From Acidobacteriota bacterium (GTDB lineage: Bacteria; Acidobacteriota; Blastocatellia; Chloracidobacteriales; JADJPF01), in contig JACQZQ010000077.1 of NCBI GenBank assembly GCA_016213785.1, positions 1 through 64,000 on the forward strand: a DNA stretch of 64,000 bases, written 5' to 3'. Made by a program: the position numbers and the translations under genes. Shown piece by piece: positions 19,735 to 27,956 of the stretch (position 1 is the stretch's first letter; each line of letters begins with the position of its first letter). Under the pieces are notes generated by a model. The model had not been told where the DNA came from. It ran no database searches and saw only the letters and a list, made by a program, of their open reading frames with translations.

Positions 19735-20544
19735 TTAATTTATTATTGATTTTCCTAAGACCATTGCACCACAAAGAAAAGGTCTTGGGCTAAGAGTAGC
19801 TTTTTTTACAACAATAGGCATAAACCTAGGAACATCAGTTTTAAGAACATCATAGTAAAAGCCAAAATGGTCAATATTTGCCATCTCTTTAGGTGGTAGA
19901 TTAGTGATATTTATACTGTAAGAAAGATTTGAGGAATAAGGAAGTAGAATGTCTTTACCTAAACCAGTAATGAGTAAAGAATTACCTTTTTCTAAAGTTA
20001 AATGAGCAGCAGGTGCTCCTATCTCTCTCTTAAATGGATGGATTTTACTACCAGTAACAAACTGATATTTATCATCTGTAACATGATCAGTAACAAACTC
20101 TCCTACTTGAAAATTAATCTTGTAGTAAAATTTATCTTCTTTCAAATAAAGTTGTTTTTGAAAAAGGTCATTTTCAATATCTAAACACCAACGAAAATCA
20201 CTAGTATCTTTATTCATATCAGGAGAATAATAACGTGTTGGCTTATGTGGATTGTTAGGCATTGAGATATTTAACACTTTTTTATAAAGATCTTTTCCTT
20301 CAAAATTAGCAATTACTTTTTCTCTACCTTTCTGAACCTCTTTTATTTCAAGTTTAGGAGTATGGTGATGAACATCTAGAATACCATCAGTTACTTTATT
20401 AGGATTGCCAAATGCTATTGTTTGTAAGCCATCAAACATAAACTTTACTTCACATTTATTTGATGCATTTATACCAACATTATTTACCATCATTGTTGCT
20501 ACACATATACACACAAATACCACTAAAATAGATACTTTTTTCAT
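19735..20544 (-). CDS. Secreted hypothetical protein
   Basis: Signal peptide MKKVSILVVFVCICVATMMVNNVG; SD AAAGGAGAG just upstream of the ATG at 20544 (ORF track start 20580). Confidence 0.7.
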   Translation of the reverse strand: MKKVSILVVFVCICVATMMVNNVGINASNKCEVKFMFDGLQTIAFGNPNKVTDGILDVHHHTPKLEIKEVQKGREKVIANFEGKDLYKKVLNISMPNNPHKPTRYYSPDMNKDTSDFRWCLDIENDLFQKQLYLKEDKFYYKINFQVGEFVTDHVTDDKYQFVTGSKIHPFKREIGAPAAHLTLEKGNSLLITGLGKDILLPYSSNLSYSINITNLPPKEMANIDHFGFYYDVLKTDVPRFMPIVVKKATLSPRPFLCGAMVLGKSIIN

Positions 20545-20900
20545 ATTTTTCTCTCCTTTAAGAAAGGGGCTATTACCCAACTATTTCTAGACTTATTTTG
20601 ATTAATTAATTATTAACCATTGTGTTTAACTTAACATATCAATATATAAGTTTTTCACGTAATTTATTTACTTATGTATTTTCAATAGCTTACAAGATTT
20701 ATTTTTCAGATCAATTTTAGATTAGTTAACAAAATACTTAATTTTTACTTTCTTATAGTAATTATCTTCTGGAAATACACCTAGTTAGTCTTGCTATATT
20801 ACTAGGAATTATTCTTAGCTAAATATGGAAAATAAAAGTTCTGGAAAGTTAAAGAAAAAAATTGTCTTGCAAATCAATTTAAAACCCAATTTAGTTTTTT

Positions 20901-20956
20901 CTCTTTTTCTCTTTTTCTCTTTTTCTCTTTTTCTCTTTTTCTCTTTTTCTCTTTTT
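20901..20956. repeat. Tandem repeat, 7 x CTCTTTTT (8 bp), pure pyrimidine strand
   Basis: Seven exact contiguous copies in the intergenic region upstream of the met operon. Confidence 0.95.
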
Positions 20957-21101
20957 ACATCTTTTCGGTACAGGAAAAAAAATTGCAGATAAGTTTGACA
21001 AACCTCTATAAAATTCAATACACTATCCTGCAAATTAGAAATACAACACACTTACATAAAATAGCCTAGCGAAATTTATGAGCTATTGTGTAACCCTAGT
21101 A

Positions 21102-21143
21102 ATTTTCTAATAGAAAATATATTATGTACTGAAGTACATAATA
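21102..21143. promoter_or_regulatory. Two adjacent dyad-symmetric sites (ATTTTCTA-A-TAGAAAAT and TATTATGTACT-GA-AGTACATAATA)
   Basis: Arms of 8 and 11 bp, both perfect; centres about 21.5 bp apart; immediately 5' of the riboswitch-like leader. Confidence 0.45.
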
Positions 21144-21161
21144 ACGATCTTAATAATTTAT

Positions 21162-21212
21162 ACGTGGCGATTTAAGGCGACTTGCTCCACATAAAAAACA
21201 GCTAAAGAACCA
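21162..21212 (+). promoter_or_regulatory. SAM-II riboswitch candidate
   Basis: ACGUGGCGAUUUAAGGCGACUUGCUCCACAUAAAAAACAGCUAAAGAACC: P1 GUGG/CCAC, GAUUU, CUUGC and GCUAAA elements in SAM-II order and spacing; upstream of Cys/Met-PLP genes. Confidence 0.8.
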
Positions 21213-21245
21213 TTTGATCTCATCAAATTCCTTTCAATAAAGGAG

Positions 21246-21294
21246 ATCTCATGCATTCTTAGCGTGAGATACTTCTTGCGCTAAAAAAGCTGCC
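21246..21294 (+). promoter_or_regulatory. Second H-type pseudoknot in the leader (SAM-V-like or unclassified)
   Basis: Stem AUCUCA/UGAGAU; loop segment UUAGCG (21259-21264) perfectly complementary to downstream CGCUAA (21279-21284). Confidence 0.45.
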
Positions 21295-21309
21295 AATTAG
21301 CCTTTCCTC

Positions 21310-21340
21310 GCCATGCAGACTTAAAGGAGACTGCAATGGC
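21310..21340 (+). promoter_or_regulatory. RBS hairpin holding the SD in its loop and the start codon in its stem
   Basis: GCCAUGCAG-acuuAAAGGAGa-CUGCAAUGGC: 9-bp stem with one bulged A; AUG at 21336. Confidence 0.55.
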
Positions 21341-22511
21341 AAATAATTACAAACTTACCAATGAATACTATTCTCTAGATACAGTGGCTCTTCATTCAGG
21401 TACAGAACCAGACCCAACAACAGGTTCTATTCTTACCCCTATTTACCAAACAACTACTTATCGTCAAGAGGCAGTAGGTGTACATAAAGGTTTCACTTAC
21501 AGCCGAGCTAGTAACCCTACAGTTACAGCATTAGAAAAACGTCTAGCCGCTATAGAAGGTGCATCATTTGCTACTTGCTATGCTACAGGATTAGCAGCAA
21601 CTACGGCATTATGTCTAGCAGTACTTAAATCAGGTGATCGTGTGATTGTTTCACAAGCAGTTTATGGTGGAACAGTAAGGTTATTGCGTCAAATATTTTT
21701 TAAGTTTGGCGTAGAAGCAGATTTTGTAGATACATCTAATATAGAAGCGCTTTCTCTAGCTTTAACTCGGCCAACTCGTTTTATCTTTATTGAAACACCA
21801 GCAAATCCTACTCTTAAGCTTACCGACATAGCTTTAGTAGCAGGTCTTGCCCATAAAGTAGGCGCTTTACTAATTGTTGATAACACACTTCTAACGCCTG
21901 TGCTTCAACGGCCTTTTGAGTTTGGAGCCGATATTGTTTTACATTCTACTACTAAATTTATTGAAGGCCATAATGCTACAGTTGGAGGAGCATTAATTAC
22001 TAATGATCCAGAATTACAAGAACTCTTTACTTTAACACGAACTGCAACAGGCGTTATTCAGGCACCTTTCCCTGCTTGGTTAACACTTCAAGGGGTTAAA
22101 ACACTTCCCCTTCGTATGATACGCCATTCAGAAAATGCTCTACAAATTGCTAGATTTCTAGAAAAACATCCAAAAATAAGTAATTTAGCTTATCCTGGCT
22201 TAGAATCCTTTCCTCAATATGAGCTAGCTAAACGTCAACAACGAACTGGTGGAGCACTTATCACATTTGAAGTAGTTGGTGGTGTTAAAGCAGGTATTCA
22301 GCTAATGAACTCTGTACACTTATGTGCTTTAGCTGAAAACTTAGGCTCAGCAGAAACTCTTATTACTCATCCTGTTTCAATGACACATGCTTCAGTTCCA
22401 GTAGAACAGCGAGTTGCAGCAGGTATTACTGATGGTCTAGTAAGATTATCAGTAGGATTAGAGTGCCCAAATGATGTAATTAACGACCTTAAACAAGCCT
22501 TGTGCAAATAA
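21336..22511 (+). CDS. Cys/Met-metabolism PLP enzyme (cystathionine gamma-synthase/lyase-like)
   Basis: YSRASNPTVTALEKRLAAIEG, ATGLAATTAL, LLIVDNTLLTPVLQRPFEFGADIVLHSTTKFIEGHNATVGG (PLP lysine motif). Confidence 0.93.
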   Translation: MANNYKLTNEYYSLDTVALHSGTEPDPTTGSILTPIYQTTTYRQEAVGVHKGFTYSRASNPTVTALEKRLAAIEGASFATCYATGLAATTALCLAVLKSGDRVIVSQAVYGGTVRLLRQIFFKFGVEADFVDTSNIEALSLALTRPTRFIFIETPANPTLKLTDIALVAGLAHKVGALLIVDNTLLTPVLQRPFEFGADIVLHSTTKFIEGHNATVGGALITNDPELQELFTLTRTATGVIQAPFPAWLTLQGVKTLPLRMIRHSENALQIARFLEKHPKISNLAYPGLESFPQYELAKRQQRTGGALITFEVVGGVKAGIQLMNSVHLCALAENLGSAETLITHPVSMTHASVPVEQRVAAGITDGLVRLSVGLECPNDVINDLKQALCK

Positions 22512-22532
22512 TAAAACTAGGAGGATATAACT

Positions 22533-24494
22533 TTGTTTACAACATCTAGGTTACTTATCTTAAAATTTGGTAGTTCAGTACTGCGTTCAGAAACAGATCT
22601 TCCCCAAGTAGTGCAAGAGATATATCATGTTTGGCGTGGTGGAAATAAGGTTTTAGTAGTAGTTTCAGCATTTGGTAATACAACAGACACGCTTTTACAA
22701 CGAGCTTATAATCTTTGTAAAGAACCTGAACCTATCGCACTAGCAAACTTACTAGCAACCGGAGAAACTACCGCATCCATTTTACTTGGGCTTGCATTAA
22801 ATAAGGCTGGTATTGCAACTAAAACTTTAGACGCTACTCAAGCAGGACTAGTTACTACAGAAAATCCTTTAGACTCAGAACTTATCTCTGCAAATACTGA
22901 ATATATTCAAAAAGAGCTAGAAAATTTTGTTGTTGTTATACCTGGTTTTATTGGTAAAGATAGCAGAGGAAATACTACTCTATTAGGCCGAGGTGGCTCT
23001 GATTTTACAGCAATTTTTCTTAGCCAACAATTAAAGGGGCATTGTATCTTAGTTAAAGATGTTGATGGTCTTTATACTAGCGATCCTGCTCTAGTAGAGT
23101 CTCAAGCATTACGTTTTTCTAAAGTTAAATGGGAAACAGCCTGCGAAATTGGAGGCAAAGTAGTACAATCTAAAGCTGTTCAATTTGCTGCTAGTCAAGG
23201 GCTTTCATTTACAATAAAATCTATAAACTCTAATGAAGGTACAGAAGTAGGCTTAGGCCCAGATCAATTCTTTCCCCTTAAACCTTTAACCTTATCTAAG
23301 GAAAATAAACACATAAAAATCCCTACTTGTTGTGTGCATATTAACCTAGAAAATACTTCTTATAATGATCTTTACAACCCTTCTGTTCCACCAATTTACC
23401 AAACTGCAACTTTTCGCCAAACTTCAGCTACAAAATTTGGGGCTTATGATTACTCTCGTACAGCAAACCCAACTCGTACACTATTAGAAGAACAACTTGC
23501 TCAACTAGAAGGAGGAAGTTATGCAAGTGCCTTTTCTAGCGGTATGGCAGCCTTAACTGCTCTTACAAGATTAGTTAAACCTGGAGAGGAAATAATTGCA
23601 AGTAACGATCTTTATGGAGGAACTGTAAGACTGCTAAATCAATTACTTACACATTATGCTATTGGTATACATTATGTAGATACTAGTAATATTGCAGAAA
23701 TAGCTAAAGCACTTAATCCAAAAACAAAGTTGATCATTGTAGAAACCCCAACAAATCCTTTTCTAAGAATTTGCGATATTAGAGCAATTGCACAGCTAGC
23801 TAAAAATGCTGGTGTATTACTTGCTGTTGATAATTCTATGCTCTCTCCTTGTTTTCAACAGCCTTTAAGACTAGGTGCAGATATAGTAGTACATTCTGCA
23901 ACTAAATTCCTTGGTGGGCATGGTGATTTAATTGCAGGTGCAGTAATTACAAGTAATGCAGAATTAAACCGCAAAATAGCTTTTCAACAAAATGCCGAAG
24001 GGTCAGGTCTTAGCCCTTTTGAATCCTGGCTTTTGATGAGGGGCATTAAAACACTGGCATTAAGAGCAGAAAAACAAAATATATCTGCTAGAAAAGTAGC
24101 AGAATATCTAAATAATCATCCTTTAGTAAAAAAGGTTTATTATCCAGGATTATCTACTCATTCTGGTTATGATATTCATCGCCAACAAGCAACAGGCGAT
24201 GGTGCAGTAATTAGTTTTACTAGTAACAATAAAGACTTTTCTGAACGAATAGTTCAACAAACTAAACTCTTTAGTACTGCTGTAAGTTTTGGTTCTGTTT
24301 ATTCAACAATAAGTTTGCCTTATAATATGTCTCACTTAAGTATTCCCTTAGAGCTTAAAAACCAGCTTGCCCCTCCATCTGACCTAGTACGAATATCTGT
24401 AGGAATTGAAGATGTTGAAGATCTTATGGAAGATTTGGACGAAGCTATTCGTCTAGCACTAGAGGAAGATGCTACACCTTTGCTTGCTCTTTAA
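22533..24494 (+). CDS. Fusion protein: ACT-less aspartokinase domain + Cys/Met-metabolism PLP enzyme
   Basis: N-terminus LILKFGSSV...VVVSAFGNTTDTLL...LLGRGGSDFTAIFLSQQL...VKDVDGLYTSDPALV; C-terminus YDYSRTANPTRTLLEEQLAQLEGG...VDNSMLSPCFQQPLRLGADIVVHSATKFLGGHGD. TTG start with AGGAGG SD. Confidence 0.92.
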   Translation: MFTTSRLLILKFGSSVLRSETDLPQVVQEIYHVWRGGNKVLVVVSAFGNTTDTLLQRAYNLCKEPEPIALANLLATGETTASILLGLALNKAGIATKTLDATQAGLVTTENPLDSELISANTEYIQKELENFVVVIPGFIGKDSRGNTTLLGRGGSDFTAIFLSQQLKGHCILVKDVDGLYTSDPALVESQALRFSKVKWETACEIGGKVVQSKAVQFAASQGLSFTIKSINSNEGTEVGLGPDQFFPLKPLTLSKENKHIKIPTCCVHINLENTSYNDLYNPSVPPIYQTATFRQTSATKFGAYDYSRTANPTRTLLEEQLAQLEGGSYASAFSSGMAALTALTRLVKPGEEIIASNDLYGGTVRLLNQLLTHYAIGIHYVDTSNIAEIAKALNPKTKLIIVETPTNPFLRICDIRAIAQLAKNAGVLLAVDNSMLSPCFQQPLRLGADIVVHSATKFLGGHGDLIAGAVITSNAELNRKIAFQQNAEGSGLSPFESWLLMRGIKTLALRAEKQNISARKVAEYLNNHPLVKKVYYPGLSTHSGYDIHRQQATGDGAVISFTSNNKDFSERIVQQTKLFSTAVSFGSVYSTISLPYNMSHLSIPLELKNQLAPPSDLVRISVGIEDVEDLMEDLDEAIRLALEEDATPLLAL

Positions 24495-24508
24495 TTGTTA
24501 TAATTTTA

Positions 24509-24597
24509 GGTCGTGTTGTGAAAAAGTTGATACTAGATTTCTATATCCATTTAATAAAAGGCTGCAACTAAATTGCCAACTTTACTGCAACACGACC
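24509..24597. repeat. 89-bp segment bounded by perfect 10-bp inverted repeats GGTCGTGTTG/CAACACGACC
   Basis: Terminal inverted repeats seen directly; no ORF inside; MITE-like. Confidence 0.5.
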
Positions 24598-24601
24598 GTT
24601 C

Positions 24602-26131
24602 TTAAGAAGCATAGTAAGCATAATCTGGGTATGATAAGACACTGAATACTTCTTTCAATGAATAAATAGTAAAAAAACAAGCTCCCAATACAAAACCTAA
24701 TGAAGCATAATAACTATCAAAAATATGACTAAAAAAGTAACCTAAAAATAAATTTATTAAAAATCCAGGTATTATTGCTTTTAATACTAAAATAGGTCGA
24801 GCAAGACTAAATAAAATCATGCTATTTAATAAGCCTAATGTAAAAATAAAATACCCTACTAAGCCAATAATAGCTACTTCAATTGTTTTACTAGTCAAAA
24901 TATATTTATTAGAAAAATAGGAAATTACCATACTTCCTAATATCAAATATAGAGAAAAAATTGCTATATTTATCAAGAAATAATATCTATATAAGTTCTT
25001 TGATAAATCTTGGATATTATCTTTAGAAACTATTTCTGTTTTTTTATACCAGTAGTGCATAAATTTATAATGCATATATTCAGTAATAGCAATTAAGACT
25101 AAAAAATTTAACAAGGCTAGATCCATCCCTGTTTTATACTCTAAATTTATTGCAAAATTTAGTCCTGAGGAAAAAGAAATAGCTGAACCTGCACTAATTC
25201 GATCTGCAAAGAGAAAACTAAAATATATTACTCCATAAGAAAAATAAGGGATTAAAGTATAAAAAAGTAAAGCAATCCTAGGCATCTGCATTTTTATATT
25301 ATCCTTATTTTTAAGACTAAACTTAAAACGCACTGCCAGTAGTCCAAAAATTAGAGATAAACTAAAAATCAAAGCTATAATCTGTCCAATAAAGGCACTT
25401 ACTCTTAAATAAATTAGCACTACATAAAGTAAACCACTAAGGAGAAAAATTAGGGGAATATGCCACACAGGTTTTTTTAGAGAAATTACCCCACATAGCA
25501 TCCAGATTAAGCTTAAAATTAAATAATAAATAGCTGAAACAATTAAATAATTATCTGGAAATAAGCTACGATAAAATCCAAATAATAGCCCTATAAACCC
25601 TATAACTATACTAATAAAAAGCCCAATAATTACAAATTGCCCACAGGCTTTTTTTGCTAATTCTATTTCTCCTAAATTAATATAAATTTGCCCTTGTCTA
25701 GAAATTATTTGAATAAAGCCCCCACCAATAATTAAACTCATCATCAAAGCTAAACTCAAGGGCGCAGCTAAATCAGGAGGTAAAACTAAGAATTTATTAT
25801 TGTAGTCGCTATGTTCAAAAATAAACATTGCTATCCAAGGAATAGCATAAATAAAACTGTGAGAAAATTGTTCTAAAAAATATTGAAGTTCTGTATAAAA
25901 AATATTGAATAAAGAATTATTTTCCTTAGGTTTTGTAGGAAACTCTTTATCAATAAGCTCATAAATATTTTGTGCAAGGGCTAGGACGTTTGGAAAACCA
26001 AATTCTGTTTGGACAATATAATCAGTATAACCTAGAGATTCTATAATAGCAGTAACTTCCCAATAGTTTAATGGGTAAGGATTAATGCTAATAACACTTT
26101 TAGTTATTTCTAGTAACTTATTTTGCTGCAT
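24602..26131 (-). CDS. Multi-spanning integral membrane protein of unknown function
   Basis: About 12 hydrophobic segments; soluble ~100-aa N-terminus; directly downstream of aceK. Confidence 0.7.
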   Translation of the reverse strand: MQQNKLLEITKSVISINPYPLNYWEVTAIIESLGYTDYIVQTEFGFPNVLALAQNIYELIDKEFPTKPKENNSLFNIFYTELQYFLEQFSHSFIYAIPWIAMFIFEHSDYNNKFLVLPPDLAAPLSLALMMSLIIGGGFIQIISRQGQIYINLGEIELAKKACGQFVIIGLFISIVIGFIGLLFGFYRSLFPDNYLIVSAIYYLILSLIWMLCGVISLKKPVWHIPLIFLLSGLLYVVLIYLRVSAFIGQIIALIFSLSLIFGLLAVRFKFSLKNKDNIKMQMPRIALLFYTLIPYFSYGVIYFSFLFADRISAGSAISFSSGLNFAINLEYKTGMDLALLNFLVLIAITEYMHYKFMHYWYKKTEIVSKDNIQDLSKNLYRYYFLINIAIFSLYLILGSMVISYFSNKYILTSKTIEVAIIGLVGYFIFTLGLLNSMILFSLARPILVLKAIIPGFLINLFLGYFFSHIFDSYYASLGFVLGACFFTIYSLKEVFSVLSYPDYAYYAS

Positions 26132-26140
26132 TTACAGAAT

Positions 26141-27853
26141 CTATTTAATATTCTCCCTAACAAATCGCTGACTTCCTTTATAAGGAAAAATATCTAATAC
26201 CTCGCCTGCTTTTATTCTATTTTGTAAATCTAGCCAAAATTTTACATTAAATAAATCTCCATGTAATTTAAGTAGTACTTCTCTTAGCTCGCCTTCTAAG
26301 TCAATAAAAGATTTAAACTCTTCTGGAAAAATATCATTTTCACCTACATGGAACCAAGGCTCAGAATCAAGCTCATCATAATAGTTTCTTGCTGGAGGAA
26401 TAGCTCGGAAATTACATTCCGTAATTAGACAAAGCTCATCATAATCATAAAAGATCACTCTCCCATGTCTAGTCACTCCAAAATTCTTTAGTAAAATATC
26501 ACCAGGAAAAATATTTGCTGCTACTAAATCCTTAATAGCATTTCCGTAATCTTGAATTGCTTCTGTAGCAAGAACTAAGGGCATTTCTTTAATAAAAATA
26601 TTAAGAGGTATAAGTTTTCGTTCGGTATAAAGATGTTTAATAACAACATTTTCCCCTTCAATAAAAACTGTCTTAGCAGCAACTTTTAAGAGTTCTGCTA
26701 AGAGATCTTCAGAAAAGCGGCTTTTTTCAAATTCTAGATGTTCAAATTCCTGAGCATCAACTAAACGTCCTGCGCGGTCATGAGTAAAAACTAAGTTATA
26801 TTTATCAATTACATCTTGACGAGTGCTCTTTTTTGGAAACTCAGGTTTATCTTTAATAATCTTAAAAACCACATCATAAGAAGGGAGAGTAAAAACAGAC
26901 ATTACCATTCCTTTTTTACCCTTAGCAAACTCAAATTTATCTGAGGATCTCTCCAAGTGATCTAGTAAATCTCTATAAAGCTCTGTTTTACCATGTTTAT
27001 TAAACCCAATAGATATATATAATTCAGCTACAGGTTTTAATGGCATAATAGATTTTAAGAAACTCACCATTTCCTGAGGCCGCTCAACTTCAACATGAAA
27101 ATAAGAACGGGTAAAACTAAAAACAATACTTATTTCATTTTGAGTTAATAAAGCAGCATCTACTATCATTCCCCCTTCTTTATTAAGTAGTACTATTGCT
27201 AGAGGAACATAAGTATATTCATAACAAATTCTACCAATTATATAAGCCTTTTTGTTGCGATAAAAAATAGACTTTAATACTTCTATTTTAGGAGCATAAT
27301 ATCCAACTTCTTGGGTAATTTTTTCAGCTATTAATTTAGAATCTAGCAGTACATCTTCATAATAAATATTAAAGTTATAGCCTCCTAATATTTCTTTAAT
27401 TGTACTAACTAAATCACTTACTTTATATGTGTAATAAATCGGTTTTTCAGACGGTGGAGGAAAGGTTTCAAAGTCAGAAGCCACATATTCTATATCTGGG
27501 TCTACTCCTGTAGTAGTAAATATTTTTCTAGTAATAGAATTAAAAAAAGTTTCAGCAATTTCTAAATCACCTCGTTTAGAAATTATTTTTGTATAATTCT
27601 TTTTTATATTAACCCAAATTTCCTTTTTTTCAGTATTTTCTGATAGATTTTCTTTTAATTGTTTTACTATTTGCATTACAGACTGAGTATAAAGATCTAG
27701 TCTCTCATTAGCATCATTATAAAAGCCATAAGTGTTACGAGTTTCAAATCTATTTTTAGCTCGACGGGTAATTTCTTTAAATTTTTCATTAAAAGTCTTA
27801 AACCCACTTATAATTATTTCTGCATTGTTTATAGCAAGTTCTTCTATATTCAC
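26141..27853 (-). CDS. aceK: Isocitrate dehydrogenase kinase/phosphatase
   Basis: AceK-type sequence throughout (FETRNTYGFYNDANERLDLYTQSV; GVDPDIEYVASDFETFPPP; ERKLIPLNIFIKEMP; ILLKNFGVTRHGRVIFYDYDELCLITECNFR). Confidence 0.93.
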   Translation of the reverse strand: MNIEELAINNAEIIISGFKTFNEKFKEITRRAKNRFETRNTYGFYNDANERLDLYTQSVMQIVKQLKENLSENTEKKEIWVNIKKNYTKIISKRGDLEIAETFFNSITRKIFTTTGVDPDIEYVASDFETFPPPSEKPIYYTYKVSDLVSTIKEILGGYNFNIYYEDVLLDSKLIAEKITQEVGYYAPKIEVLKSIFYRNKKAYIIGRICYEYTYVPLAIVLLNKEGGMIVDAALLTQNEISIVFSFTRSYFHVEVERPQEMVSFLKSIMPLKPVAELYISIGFNKHGKTELYRDLLDHLERSSDKFEFAKGKKGMVMSVFTLPSYDVVFKIIKDKPEFPKKSTRQDVIDKYNLVFTHDRAGRLVDAQEFEHLEFEKSRFSEDLLAELLKVAAKTVFIEGENVVIKHLYTERKLIPLNIFIKEMPLVLATEAIQDYGNAIKDLVAANIFPGDILLKNFGVTRHGRVIFYDYDELCLITECNFRAIPPARNYYDELDSEPWFHVGENDIFPEEFKSFIDLEGELREVLLKLHGDLFNVKFWLDLQNRIKAGEVLDIFPYKGSQRFVRENIK

Positions 27854-27956
27854 CTTTTTCTTATACCTCTTTTAAGCTATTATTTTGAGTAAAGAAGTGC
27901 TGATATTACAAATAATTAGGCTTTGAGTATAGTCAAGTTAGAGCATAGGGGGAATA

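Noticed and set aside
20815-21051. 78-aa ORF with KREKEKKR repeats
   Set aside because: Created by the 8-bp repeat; no SD or plausible fold; copy change would shift frame. Treated as spurious.
21162-21335. SAM-I (S-box) or T-box leader
   Set aside because: No S-box core (AGAGnnGGnGGGAnnGGCCC) and no T-box bulge motif; SAM-II fits better.
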